Origin: an uncultured Oscillospiraceae bacterium
GTDB taxonomy: Bacteria > Bacillota > Clostridia > Oscillospirales > Oscillospiraceae
Assembly (NCBI GenBank): GCA_947632155.1
Contig: CANROF010000004.1
Location: 1 to 64,000 of the forward strand
Direction of reading: 5' to 3'
DNA length: 64,000 bases
The notes under the pieces are model-generated. The model saw nothing but the letters and a program-made list of their open reading frames with translations. It had not been told where the DNA came from and searched no databases. This document shows, piece after piece, positions 53,218 through 61,853 of the stretch. A program made the position numbers and the translations under genes. Numbering within the stretch: position 1 is the stretch's first letter; each line of letters begins with the position of its first letter.

Positions 53218-54072
53218 TCACTCACCTGCCTTTTTCCTGAGCCGGCGCATCCGGGCGAGAATGCCCCTTTTCTCCTGCTCCTGGGGGATGAGCTCCATCC
53301 GCAGGAGCCTCTCAAAGGTGTCCGGGGAGAGCCCGCGCTTGAGCATCCCCTCGATGGCCACGGAGATGTCGCCCGTCTCCTCGGAGACGATGGCCACAAC
53401 GGCGTCGCTGCGCTCGCTCATGCCGATGCCGGCCCTGTGGCGCATGCCCAGGTCCCGGCTTATGTTGTTGTTGCCGGAGAGCGGAAGCATGCAGGCGGCC
53501 CCCGCGATGCGCCCGTCCCGGATGATGACGGCGCCGTCGTGGAGCGGGGCCTTGTTGTAGAAGAGGTTCTTCAAAAGCTCCGCCGCCGGCGAGGCGTCCA
53601 CGATGGTGCCGGTCTTGATGTACGATTCAAGGTTTATGTCGCGCTCAAATACCAAAAGCGCCCCGGTGCGGGTGCGGGACATGTCCGCGCAGGCCAGCAC
53701 CACCTGGTCGATGGCGTTCTCGATGCTCTTGGTCTTTACCGGGTGGCCGAAGACGTCCTTGATGCTGCCGCCCACCTGCTCTAAGATGCGCCTTATCTCC
53801 GGCTGGAAGAGCACGATGATGATGATAAGGCCCATCTCAAAGGTGTTGCCCAGAAGATAGCTCACCACGGGCAGATCCCACATCGTCGTGACCACCATCA
53901 CAAGGAGCAGAATGAGGATGCCCTTGACCACGTTCATGGAGTTGGTCTTTGAAAAGAACGTGATGAGCTTGTACACCAAAAACGCCACGATGGCCATATC
54001 CACGATGTCCGCGAGCCTGACGGCGGATATGAAGTTTTGCAGTACGATAAGTATTTCGTTGAGTTTGTCCAT
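53218..54072 (-). CDS. cdaA: Diadenylate cyclase
   Basis: A 284-residue membrane enzyme making cyclic di-AMP from two ATP. Three N-terminal helices (about 18-40, 48-64, 78-92) are followed by the DAC domain (about 100-270) with DGA (179-181) and RHR (211-213), the two signature motifs. c-di-AMP controls potassium, osmolytes and wall stability, a context that fits the nearby PrkC and wall genes. The C-terminal basic tail is short. It heads the long run down to rsgA, behind a good promoter. Confidence 0.96.
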   Translation of the reverse strand: MDKLNEILIVLQNFISAVRLADIVDMAIVAFLVYKLITFFSKTNSMNVVKGILILLLVMVVTTMWDLPVVSYLLGNTFEMGLIIIIVLFQPEIRRILEQVGGSIKDVFGHPVKTKSIENAIDQVVLACADMSRTRTGALLVFERDINLESYIKTGTIVDASPAAELLKNLFYNKAPLHDGAVIIRDGRIAGAACMLPLSGNNNISRDLGMRHRAGIGMSERSDAVVAIVSEETGDISVAIEGMLKRGLSPDTFERLLRMELIPQEQEKRGILARMRRLRKKAGE

Positions 54073-54137
54073 ATACGGTACCGCTTTCTTTGAGAATGAC
54101 AGGCGACGGCCGGGTAATCCTAATATTCTAATTTATC

Positions 54138-54166
54138 ATTATAATACAATTCGGAGTTTTTGGCAA
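54138..54166 (-). promoter_or_regulatory. Sigma-A promoter of the cdaA run
   Basis: On the minus strand TTGCCA (54166-54161), a 17-base spacer, and a perfect TATAAT (54143-54138). The leader to ATG 54072 is about 60 bases. A c-di-AMP riboswitch is not recognised in it. Confidence 0.7.
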
Positions 54167-54233
54167 CAGAATAATTTATTAACTTATTTTATTGTTGCGC
54201 CTTTGTGAATCGCCGCCGCGCCCGGCGCGGGTA

Positions 54234-55358
54234 TCAGCTTCCCCGCGCGGCGGCGCTGACCGCTTCGATAAACGCGTCGATCTCGGCGGCGGTGTTGAAA
54301 TACGATACGCTGGCCCGGATTGTTCCGGTCCGCAAGGTCCCGGCGCTTTTGTGCGCCAGTGGAGAACAGTGGAGCCCCGTCCGGACGGCAAAGCCCATGG
54401 CCCCCAGCCGCTCCCCCGCCTCCTCGGAGCCCATGGCGTCCAGGGTGAAGGACAAGACGCCGGTCTGGCGCCCGTGGTCGGGAGACGCGAACACGCGGAC
54501 GCCGGAAATGCCCGAAAGTCCCCGGATAAGCCGGCGGATGAGGGCCCTCTCGTGTCCGGCGATGGCGTCGATGCCCGTGCGCTCCACAAAGTCCAGCCCC
54601 GCCGAGAGCCCGGCCACGCCGGGCATATTGTGGGTCCCGGCCTCCAGCCGGTCCGGAAGATACGGCGGCATGTCCGGGTTCATGGAGTCGCTGCCGCTTC
54701 CGCCGTAAAGGAGCGGCGTCACGTCCCCGGGGGCGATGAGGATTCCCGTCCCCTGGGGCCCGTAAAGGCCCTTGTGACCGGGCATGGCCACGAAATCCGC
54801 GCCCAGCGCGGCATAGTCCACAGGCAGCACCCCCGCGGACTGGGAGGCGTCAACGATCAGCGGCACGCCCCTTTTGCGGCAGAGCGCGGCGATCTCATAG
54901 ACCGGCAGCTCAAAGCCGAAGACGTTGGAGACGTGATTCACCACCGCGCATCTCGTGTCCCCGGTCAGGGCAAAATCAAACGCCCTTATCGCCGCGTCCC
55001 GGTCAAAAAGCGGCGACCAGGCCACGGCAATGTCGGCCCCCAGGGCGTGGAGGGGCCTGAGGACGCTGTTGTGCTCCCAGCCGGAGATGACCACCCGGTC
55101 CCCGGGCCGCGCCAGGCTCCTTATGGCGATATTGAGGCCGTGGGTGGCGTTGAAGGTGACGGCCACGCGCTCCACGTCCGGCACGTTGAAAAGTCGCGCG
55201 GCCCTCTCCCGGCACCGGAAAAGCTCCTCCGCGGCGTTCATCGCCAGCTTGTAGCCTCCCCGGCCAGGGCTGGAGCAGGTGTCCAGCGCCCTGGCGACCG
55301 CGGCCTTCACCTGCCGGGGCTTTTGAAAGGTGGTGGCGGCGCTGTCCAGGTAGATCAA
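54234..55358 (-). CDS. Cysteine desulfurase-family aminotransferase (TIGR01977 type)
   Basis: A 374-residue class V PLP enzyme. PLP-lysine Lys196 in MPGHKGLYGP, His96 (WEHNSVLRP), Asp170 (VDASQSAG), and a late Cys331 in TGLHCSPLAH, which is the family's putative sulfur-carrying cysteine. The TIGR01977 group is distinct from IscS and SufS and often sits beside a DUF3343 protein, as here. The start is TTG 55358, overlapping the DUF3343 stop. Its likely job is delivering sulfur or selenium to an acceptor; the partner is inferred from adjacency. Confidence 0.87.
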   Translation of the reverse strand: MIYLDSAATTFQKPRQVKAAVARALDTCSSPGRGGYKLAMNAAEELFRCRERAARLFNVPDVERVAVTFNATHGLNIAIRSLARPGDRVVISGWEHNSVLRPLHALGADIAVAWSPLFDRDAAIRAFDFALTGDTRCAVVNHVSNVFGFELPVYEIAALCRKRGVPLIVDASQSAGVLPVDYAALGADFVAMPGHKGLYGPQGTGILIAPGDVTPLLYGGSGSDSMNPDMPPYLPDRLEAGTHNMPGVAGLSAGLDFVERTGIDAIAGHERALIRRLIRGLSGISGVRVFASPDHGRQTGVLSFTLDAMGSEEAGERLGAMGFAVRTGLHCSPLAHKSAGTLRTGTIRASVSYFNTAAEIDAFIEAVSAAARGS

Positions 55359-55609
55359 AACGGCACCTCCTCGTATCCGCCCTCCCGCATCTGGCGGAAG
55401 ACGCGCTTCGGAGGCACCCCGGCGGAGGCCAGTACGCCCAGCGCCCGGCCCGGCTCTCCCGCGTCGATCCTCACCGCGTAGCCGCAGCCCTCACGGGACA
55501 TGTGGCGCGGCGCGCGGACGATCATATTCCTTAACCCCGCCGCCGTCAATGACCGGGAGACACGCTGTGCGTAGGTCAGCGAGCGGCAGGTGAGATAATA
55601 AATATCCAT
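55355..55609 (-). CDS. DUF3343 (putative Se/S carrier-like) protein
   Basis: An 84-residue protein beginning MDIYYLTCRSLTYAQRVSR, with one near-N-terminal cysteine (Cys8), a VRAPRHMSREGCGYAVRI core with a second cysteine, and a VPPKRVFRQ end. This matches the DUF3343 family, renamed putative Se/S carrier protein-like. ATG 55609 has a perfect GGAGG six bases upstream. It overlaps the desulfurase gene. Copy 3 of the 161-bp element is 63 bases upstream, so the pair may be expressed from within or beyond the element. Confidence 0.82.
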   Translation of the reverse strand: MDIYYLTCRSLTYAQRVSRSLTAAGLRNMIVRAPRHMSREGCGYAVRIDAGEPGRALGVLASAGVPPKRVFRQMREGGYEEVPF

Positions 55610-55672
55610 AAGAATCCTCCCGGATGTATGTGCTTCTTCACAACATACTATGCCGGGAGGTGCTGAATGTTT

Positions 55673-55833
55673 ATACGAATATCCATTTAAAATGAGACAC
55701 CGAGCGGCGAGGATTTTTCGTGTCAGGCAAGGAAGACGCCGCAGGGAATACTTTGTGTATTCCCAAGGCGGCTGACGCAGCATGGCGCGAAAAAGTCCGT
55801 CGCGAATGGCTTATTTTAATTGGATATTCGTAT
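55673..55833. mobile_element. 161-bp palindromic element, copy 3 (diverged, inverted)
   Basis: Its reverse complement shares the core of copies 1 and 2 (CGCGACGG, GCGCCATGCT, CGTCTTCCT, CTCGCCGCTCGGT) but has different termini: ATACGAATATCCA and TGGATATTCGTAT, which still match each other. Length is again 161. Its right end touches the ispF stop codon (TAA at 55835-55833). It fills most of the 223-base gap between DUF3343 and ispF. Confidence 0.75.
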
Positions 55834-56324
55834 TATAGGTTTCTGAGCTTCGGGGCCGTCTCCTCCAAAAGCACCACCGCGTGGGCGGCGATGCCCAGGG
55901 TGCTCACCTGCCCCAGGTGCTCCTCGGTGGTGGCCTTCACGTTCACCCTGTCCGGGGCCACGTGAAGGCGCGCGGCCAGCGTGTCACGCATCTTATCGAC
56001 GTAGGGCGACAGTCTCGGCGCCTGGGCGACGACGGTTATATCGGCGTTGCCCACCGAAAAGCCCCTTGCGCGCACCAGCGCCGTCACACGGTCCAGGAGC
56101 ACCAGGCTGTCGATGTCCAGATACGCATCGTCGCTGTCCGGGAAAAGCCGGCCTATGTCGCCAAGTCCCGCCGCGCCGAGGATGGCGTCCATCAGGGCGT
56201 GGACGGCGGCGTCGGCGTCCGAGTGGCCGATGAGCCCCAGCTCATAGGGTATCTCCACCCCGCCCAGGACCAGCCGTCGGCCGGGCCCCAGCTTATGTAC
56301 GTCATAGCCGTGGCCTATCCTCAT
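55833..56324 (-). CDS. ispF: 2-C-methyl-D-erythritol 2,4-cyclodiphosphate synthase
   Basis: A 163-residue MEP-pathway enzyme. MRIGHGYDVHKLG with metal ligands Asp8 and His10, LIGHSDADAAVHALMDA with His42, and the C-terminal VNVKATTEEHLG are all present. Length is typical. The start overlaps the ispD stop (ATGA), and the stop codon shares a base with the third repeat element, which suggests insertion at the gene end. Confidence 0.96.
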   Translation of the reverse strand: MRIGHGYDVHKLGPGRRLVLGGVEIPYELGLIGHSDADAAVHALMDAILGAAGLGDIGRLFPDSDDAYLDIDSLVLLDRVTALVRARGFSVGNADITVVAQAPRLSPYVDKMRDTLAARLHVAPDRVNVKATTEEHLGQVSTLGIAAHAVVLLEETAPKLRNL

Positions 56325-57067
56325 TTGGCTCTCCTCGCTTCGATAATGGCCTCCGCCAGCTTCAGATCCACGGGGCGGGTGATCTTGATGTTCTCATAGG
56401 AGCCCAGGGAGACGGCGGGCTTAATGCCGATGGCCTCCGCCGCGCCGCAGTCGTCGGTTATCTTGAGCTTCTTTATCTTCGCGTTGTGCAAAGCGGCCTT
56501 CAGAACGTCGGCGGAGAACACCTGGGGCGTCTGGACGGCGTAGACGGCGCTCCTGTCCGGGGTATCGGTGACAAAGCCGTCGCTGACGCGCTTCACCGTG
56601 TCGTTCACCGGCACGCCGGGGCAGGCGGCGTTATATTTATACGCCTTTGAAAAAGCGTCCGCGACGATCTCCTCGGTCACCAGGGGCCTGGCGCCGTCGT
56701 GGACGGCGATGTACTCCGCGTCGGGCGACGCCTCCGCAAGGCCGATGAGCACGGAGGAGAGCCGGTCCTCCCCGCCGCAGAGGATCTTGGTGGCCTTGGT
56801 TATCTCCAGCTCCGCGCACAGGTCCGCCGTGGGGACGATGGAGTCCTCCCGCGTCACAACAATGATCTCATGGACGTTGGGACTGGCCTCCAGCGCCCGG
56901 AGCGACCAGCCCAGGACCGGCAGCCCGCACAGGTCGGCAAAAAGCTTGTCCTCTCCCTCCATGCGCTCCGATGACCCGGCCGCGGCCACTATGGCCGTGC
57001 CGAAGGGCAGCTTGTTCCAGGTGACCGCGCGGCCCAGCACCTTGGCAATGATACGCTTAACTCCCAT
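56321..57067 (-). CDS. ispD: 2-C-methyl-D-erythritol 4-phosphate cytidylyltransferase
   Basis: A 248-residue enzyme forming CDP-methylerythritol. It carries the nucleotide-binding VAAAGSSERMEGEDKLF near residue 28, PVLGWSLRA, VHDGARPLV, and QTPQVF. An N-terminal extension of about 20 residues (MGVKRIIAKVLGRAVTW) precedes the usual start; GAGGTGAG is six to seven bases before ATG 57067, so the extension is likely real. It forms an operon with ispF; ispH is in the neighbouring transcription unit upstream. Confidence 0.94.
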   Translation of the reverse strand: MGVKRIIAKVLGRAVTWNKLPFGTAIVAAAGSSERMEGEDKLFADLCGLPVLGWSLRALEASPNVHEIIVVTREDSIVPTADLCAELEITKATKILCGGEDRLSSVLIGLAEASPDAEYIAVHDGARPLVTEEIVADAFSKAYKYNAACPGVPVNDTVKRVSDGFVTDTPDRSAVYAVQTPQVFSADVLKAALHNAKIKKLKITDDCGAAEAIGIKPAVSLGSYENIKITRPVDLKLAEAIIEARRAK

Positions 57068-57131
57068 GCTCTCACCTCAGCAAAGTCTGTTCGGATATAC
57101 CGATGAATAGAATTATTATATGAGGGGCCTG

Positions 57132-57168
57132 TCCTAAAAATAAGCGGCAGCCGAGGCTGCCGCTTATT
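57132..57168 (-). terminator. Terminator of the ispH-rpsA operon
   Basis: AATAAGCGGCAGC (57139-57151) and its complement (57156-57168) form a 13-bp stem around CGAG; on the minus strand it ends in TTATTTTTAGG. It separates ispH-rpsA from ispD. Confidence 0.85.
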
Positions 57169-57179
57169 CGGTTTGCTCG

Positions 57180-59315
57180 TTACTCCTGGGGGAGGTCCTC
57201 GGGAGCGGGGGGATTGGCGGTGTCGTAGACAACGACGGGCTCGTCGCCCTCATCCTCCCCGGCCTCGGGAGCGGGAGCCGCGGGGGCGGCGGGCTCGGAG
57301 AGGGCGCGGATGGACAGGGAGACTTTCTTGTTCTCGTTGTCGATGTTGATGATCTTGGCGTTCACAGTCTCGCCCTCGGTGAGGACGTCGTCGGGCTTGC
57401 CGATGCGGCGGTCAGCGATCTGGGAGATGTGGATAAGGCCGTCAACGCCGGGGATGATCTCGGCGAAAGCGCCGAAGGTCATGAGCTTCACGATGCGCAC
57501 GGGGACAACGCTGCCCACGGCGTAGCCGGTGGTGAACTTGACCCAGGGATTCTCGTTGGGGTCCTTGTAGCCCAGGGAGATCTTGCGGTTCTCCCTGTCG
57601 AAAGAGATGACGTAGACGTCGATCTCGTCGCCGACCTTCAGGACCTCGGAGGGCTGGTGGATGCGCTTCCAGCTAAGCTCGGACACATGGACCATGCCGT
57701 CCACGCCGCCGATGTCCACAAAGGCGCCGTAGCTGGTGAGGGACTTGACGACGCCGTGATAGCGCTTGCCGACCTCGATCTCGTTCCAGGTGGCCTCGGC
57801 CTTGGCGCGGCGCTCGATGGCGGCCACATCGCGGATGGAGCCCACCACGCGGCGGCGGGGCTGGTTGACCTCGCGGATCATGAGCTTGACCTTGCGCTTT
57901 AAGAGCTCGGTCATCGGGGTGTCCTTGGGAAGGCCGGACTGGGAGGCGGGCACGAACACGCGCACGCCCTTGCAGTTGACGACCACGCCGCCCTTGTTCT
58001 CCTCAACAACGATGCCCTCCACCACGGTGCGGTTGGCGCGGGCCTCAACGATGCTGTCCCAGTTTTTGGCGGTGTCCAGGCGCTTCTTGGAGAGCATGAC
58101 GGTGCCCTCCACGTCGTTGACGCGCATGACATAGGCCTCGATCTCGTCGCCCACATGGATGATGTCCGCCACATTGACGCCGGGCTCGTCGGTGAACTCT
58201 GAGATGGGAATATATCCGGACTGCTTGGTACCCAGATCTACGGAGATCTCGGTGGGCGTAATGGATGCGATCACGCCGCGTACCTTCTCCCCCGTATGTA
58301 AGGTTTTGATGGAACGCTCAAGCAGCTCCTCAAAGGAGGCCTCCGCCTCCGGTGCATCCTGCACTTTTTCCTCCGCGGCGGGCGCTTCCTGGACAGATTC
58401 CTCCTGCGCGGGGGTTTCGACGGCCTCCACCGTCTTGGGTTCTTCTTCGACTGTCTCCACAGTCTTGACTTCGTCACTCATCTTCCTGTTGACCTCCTTA
58501 ATTATCCACTCAGGTGTGGAGGCGCCGGCCGTGACGCCTACGCTCTTAAGTCCCGCCAGCCGTTTCAGGTCCAGCTCCCCGGCGTTTTCGATGAGGAAAA
58601 CACGGGGGCATGTCCGCGACGCGACCTGGGCGAGCTTCGAGGTATTGGCGCTGTGCCGTCCGCCTATTACGATCATCGCGTCCACCCGTGAGGCGATCTC
58701 CGACGCCTCCCGCTGTCGATACGATGTCGTATTGCATATTGTATCAAAGATTTTCGCGTTTGTACACTGTTTTTTTATAAAATTAACACTATCTTCAAAA
58801 TTTTTTCGCTCTCCGGTGGTCTGTGAGACTACGCTGACCGGGGCTTCGGCCAGCTCCGGGTGCTCCTCAAGGTATTTTTCCGTCTCGGAGGGGCTCTGCA
58901 GTACCGCGGCGTCCCGGCACCAGCCGGCAAGGGCCGTGATCTCCGGGTGGTCGCGCTGGCCGATGATAAGGACCTTCCGGCCCTGGGCCTCCTCGCGCAT
59001 GGCAAGCTCGTGTATGCGCGCTACCTCCGGGCAGGTGGCGTCGATGACGGGACAGCGCAGCTCCTCAAGCTGCGCGTAGACGTCCTTTCCCACGCCGTGG
59101 CTCCTTATCAGCACCGGCTCCCCCGGCTCAAGCTCGGAGATGCCGTTCACCGTCCTGACGCCCAGGGCCTCGAGCTCCCGCACAACGTCGGCGTTGTGGA
59201 TGAGCGGGCCCAGGCACGCGCAGCGGCCGTATTTCTCCGCGGCCTCCCGGGCCAGCTTCACGGCTCTTCGGACGCCGAAGCAGAAGCCGGCGGTTTTCGC
59301 GTTTATGATCTCCAT
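57180..59315 (-). CDS. ispH: Fused IspH (HMBPP reductase) and ribosomal protein S1
   Basis: A 711-residue two-part protein. Residues 1-283 are IspH: the Fe-S cysteines Cys12 (GFCFGVRRAV), Cys95 (DATCPEV) and Cys194 (ICNTTSYRQ), with His40 and His73, the last step of the MEP isoprenoid pathway. An acidic linker (about 285-335, rich in EEP and QEA) joins four S1 RNA-binding domains (about 345-415, 430-495, 515-585, 600-670), each with a GYIPxSE-like or VHVSELSW-like core. This fusion is known in many Clostridia. No separate rpsA is in the window. ATG follows the plsC stop directly (TGAATG). Confidence 0.96.
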   Translation of the reverse strand: MEIINAKTAGFCFGVRRAVKLAREAAEKYGRCACLGPLIHNADVVRELEALGVRTVNGISELEPGEPVLIRSHGVGKDVYAQLEELRCPVIDATCPEVARIHELAMREEAQGRKVLIIGQRDHPEITALAGWCRDAAVLQSPSETEKYLEEHPELAEAPVSVVSQTTGERKNFEDSVNFIKKQCTNAKIFDTICNTTSYRQREASEIASRVDAMIVIGGRHSANTSKLAQVASRTCPRVFLIENAGELDLKRLAGLKSVGVTAGASTPEWIIKEVNRKMSDEVKTVETVEEEPKTVEAVETPAQEESVQEAPAAEEKVQDAPEAEASFEELLERSIKTLHTGEKVRGVIASITPTEISVDLGTKQSGYIPISEFTDEPGVNVADIIHVGDEIEAYVMRVNDVEGTVMLSKKRLDTAKNWDSIVEARANRTVVEGIVVEENKGGVVVNCKGVRVFVPASQSGLPKDTPMTELLKRKVKLMIREVNQPRRRVVGSIRDVAAIERRAKAEATWNEIEVGKRYHGVVKSLTSYGAFVDIGGVDGMVHVSELSWKRIHQPSEVLKVGDEIDVYVISFDRENRKISLGYKDPNENPWVKFTTGYAVGSVVPVRIVKLMTFGAFAEIIPGVDGLIHISQIADRRIGKPDDVLTEGETVNAKIINIDNENKKVSLSIRALSEPAAPAAPAPEAGEDEGDEPVVVYDTANPPAPEDLPQE

Positions 59316-59927
59316 TCAGCCGTGTACCTCTATAGAATGCCCAAGCGCTGCGATTTTATCCATGAGCTCGTCGGATATTCGCTCCAGCGCCTCGTGGCTG
59401 AGCCTTCCGAGGCCGTCAAGGCTCACGGGCTTGCCGACGACGATGACGTTCCTGCGGAAAAAACGCTTGTCCCTGGGGATGAACATGGGTATGAGCGGCG
59501 CGCCGGTCTTTTCCGCCAGCCTCACGGCGCCGCCCTTGGGGCTCACGGAGCCGTCTTCGGCGGTGCGGGTGCCCTCGGGGAATATGCCCAGCTTCTTGCC
59601 GGAGCGCAGGACCTTCAGCGCGGCCTTCATGGCGTTGACGTCCGCCGCGGCGGACCTGTCCACCGGGAAGGTGCCGATGCCGCGCAAAAGCCACCCCAGG
59701 GGCTTAAAGCCGAAAAGCTCCTTTTTTGCCATGAGGCACAGGTGGTATTTTACCGGGACGGCGAAGGCCATGTAGAAAGGGTCGGCCATGCTTGTGTGGT
59801 TGGCGCACACCACCGCGGGGCCGTCGGGTATGTTCTCCCGGCCTATGACCTTGAAGGGCTTCAGAGCGCCGTAAAAGACCAGGACTACCGCCCGGAGGAT
59901 CCTGTAGAGAAAAAACTTCCAGTCCAT
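59316..59927 (-). CDS. plsC: 1-acyl-sn-glycerol-3-phosphate acyltransferase
   Basis: A 203-residue membrane-associated acyltransferase of phospholipid synthesis. The catalytic N-H-x4-D box reads NHTSMAD, followed by KKELF, the GTFPVDR segment, FPEGTRT (acceptor phosphate binding) and PLIPMF. One N-terminal hydrophobic segment (about 5-22). ATG 59927 shares a base with the cmk stop (TAATG). cmk-plsC-ispH-rpsA order is common in Clostridia. Confidence 0.94.
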   Translation of the reverse strand: MDWKFFLYRILRAVVLVFYGALKPFKVIGRENIPDGPAVVCANHTSMADPFYMAFAVPVKYHLCLMAKKELFGFKPLGWLLRGIGTFPVDRSAAADVNAMKAALKVLRSGKKLGIFPEGTRTAEDGSVSPKGGAVRLAEKTGAPLIPMFIPRDKRFFRRNVIVVGKPVSLDGLGRLSHEALERISDELMDKIAALGHSIEVHG

Positions 59928-60610
59928 TATCTCTTGGCCTCGATCATCTCGCGTATGAGCTCGAAGCTCCCGTCCAGGTCGTGCTCCGTGGTGTCGCATA
60001 TGACCGCGTCCGGCGCGGGGCGCAATGGCGCGATCTCACGGCTGGAGTCGTTGCGGTCCCGAAGCTCGATCTCCTGGAGGACCGTCTCGAAATCCGTCTC
60101 CACTCCCCTCTCCCGAAGCTCCCGGAAGCGCCGGCGGGCGCGTTCCCGGGCGGAGGCGGTGAGGAAGATCTTGACCCTGGCCTCCGGAAGGACCACCGTG
60201 CCGATGTCGCGTCCGTCCATGACCACGTCGTATCTCTCCGCCATGTCCCGCTGGGTGTCCAGCAGGAAAGCCCGCACCGGCGGCAGCGCCGACACGTCCG
60301 AGGCGGCCATGGAGACTTCCGGCGTGCGGATGAGGTCGGTGACGTCCTCGCCGTTCAGCAGCATCCGCTGCACACCGGCGCCGTCATAGCGCATCTCGAC
60401 GTGTATCCCCGGCAGCAGCGCCGACACGGCCGCGGCGTCCTTTGTGTCCGCGCCGCTGCGCAGGACGAAAAGGGCCACCGTGCGGTAAAGCGCCCCGGTA
60501 TCCACATAGATATACCCGAAGTGCCTTGCGGCCATGCGGGCGAGAGTCGATTTTCCCGCGCCGGAGGGTCCGTCGATGGCGATGGCTATGTGTTCGCTCT
60601 TTGTTTCCAT
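59927..60610 (-). CDS. cmk: Cytidylate kinase
   Basis: A 227-residue enzyme phosphorylating CMP and dCMP. It has the P-loop GPSGAGKST (14-22), YVDTGALYR, the MDGRDIGTVV nucleotide-binding loop, and an RDNDSS-like RDRNDSSREIAPL stretch. It lies four bases after the upstream flavoprotein gene. Confidence 0.96.
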   Translation of the reverse strand: METKSEHIAIAIDGPSGAGKSTLARMAARHFGYIYVDTGALYRTVALFVLRSGADTKDAAAVSALLPGIHVEMRYDGAGVQRMLLNGEDVTDLIRTPEVSMAASDVSALPPVRAFLLDTQRDMAERYDVVMDGRDIGTVVLPEARVKIFLTASARERARRRFRELRERGVETDFETVLQEIELRDRNDSSREIAPLRPAPDAVICDTTEHDLDGSFELIREMIEAKR

Positions 60611-60614
60611 ATCC

Positions 60615-61853
60615 TTACCTCCCGATACTTTTGGCGGCCATATGGGCCGTGGACCAGGCTATCTGAAGATTGAAGCCGCCGGTGTAGGCGTCTACGTCGA
60701 TGACCTCCCCGGCGAAATAAAGGCCCGGGACGAGCTTCGACATCATGGTCCTGGGGTCTATCTCCCGGGTGTCGATGCCGCCGGAGGTCACGATGGCCTC
60801 GGCGATGGGCCGCGGTCCCGTTATCTTCACCGGGAACGCCTTCAGAAGCTCCAAAAGCGCCCGGCGCTGGGCCCGGGTCACGGAGTTCACCTTCGTCTCC
60901 GGCGGGATGCCGGAGCGCTCCACCAGCACGGGTATCATGCTGCGCCCGGCCAGGTCCGTCAGGGCGTTTTGGAAGTCGCGGTTCGCGTACTTCTCAAAGT
61001 CCCGCAGGAGCCGCCTGTCCAGCGTCTCCTCGTCCAGGGCCGGCTTTAAGTCGATATAGAGGGTATAGCTGTTATTCTCAAAATCCCTCATGTGCGCCGA
61101 GGCGGAGAGCACCATGGGCCCGGAGACGCCGAAGTGCGTAAAAAGCATCTCGCCGAAGTCCTCATAGACCCTTTTCCCGGCCCTGTCCTCCACACGAAGA
61201 CCCACATTTTTCAGGGAGAAGCCCTGCATCCTTTGGCAGTCGTCCCCCTCCGCCTCCAGGGGCACCAGGGAGGGCCGTGGCTTCACTACGGTGTGCCCGA
61301 GGCCGGCGGCCAGCCTGTAGCCGTCGCCGTCGGAGCCCGTCACGGGGTAGCTCAAGCCCCCGGTGGCGACAATGACGTTCCTTGACGCGAAGACCGCGTC
61401 GTCACATCTTACACCGGCGACGCGGCCGTCACCGGTCAGTATCTCCCGGGCTCTGTCCTTTATGAACGTCACGTTCCCCCGCCGGCAAAGCCGCCGCAGG
61501 GCCTCCACGATGTCCCCGGCCTTGTCGGAGACGGGAAATACCCGGTTCCCCCGCTCCGTTTTCAGCGGGACGCCCAGGGACTCAAAGAGCTCCATCACCT
61601 TTTGCGGCGGGAAGGCGGTGAGGGCGCTGTATAGGAATTTGCCGTTTCGCGGGGTGTTGGCGATGACCTCCCGGACGGAGGCGTTGTTGGTGACGTTGCA
61701 CCTGCCCTTTCCGGTGAGGCTCAGCTTCCAGCCGGTGCGGCCGGTGCGCTCCAGGACCGTGACCGCAGCGCCGTCGCCGGCGGCGATTCCCGCGGCCATG
61801 AGCCCCGCGGCGCCGCCGCCGATGACCAGAAGGTCACTGTTCGTATTTTTCAT
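60615..61853 (-). CDS. HI0933/BaiN-type NAD(P)/FAD-dependent oxidoreductase
   Basis: A 412-residue flavoprotein. Dinucleotide motif LLVIGGGAAGLMAA (about 8-21), the family motif GRKxxxTGxGRCN-like RTGWKLSLTGKGRCNVTN, VIVATGGLSYP, a THFGVSGP stretch, TSGGI and a C-terminal LYFAGEVIDVDAYTGGFNLQIAWSTA. This is the aminoacetone oxidase/HI0933 family; physiological substrate is unknown. ATG 61853 is inside the last 20 bases of the regulator gene, so the two are coupled. Its place before cmk is widely conserved in Clostridia. Confidence 0.9.
   Translation of the reverse strand: MKNTNSDLLVIGGGAAGLMAAGIAAGDGAAVTVLERTGRTGWKLSLTGKGRCNVTNNASVREVIANTPRNGKFLYSALTAFPPQKVMELFESLGVPLKTERGNRVFPVSDKAGDIVEALRRLCRRGNVTFIKDRAREILTGDGRVAGVRCDDAVFASRNVIVATGGLSYPVTGSDGDGYRLAAGLGHTVVKPRPSLVPLEAEGDDCQRMQGFSLKNVGLRVEDRAGKRVYEDFGEMLFTHFGVSGPMVLSASAHMRDFENNSYTLYIDLKPALDEETLDRRLLRDFEKYANRDFQNALTDLAGRSMIPVLVERSGIPPETKVNSVTRAQRRALLELLKAFPVKITGPRPIAEAIVTSGGIDTREIDPRTMMSKLVPGLYFAGEVIDVDAYTGGFNLQIAWSTAHMAAKSIGR

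Noticed and set aside
54073..54137. c-di-AMP (ydaO) riboswitch in the cdaA leader
   Set aside because: The leader is only about 60 bases, too short, and lacks the conserved core.
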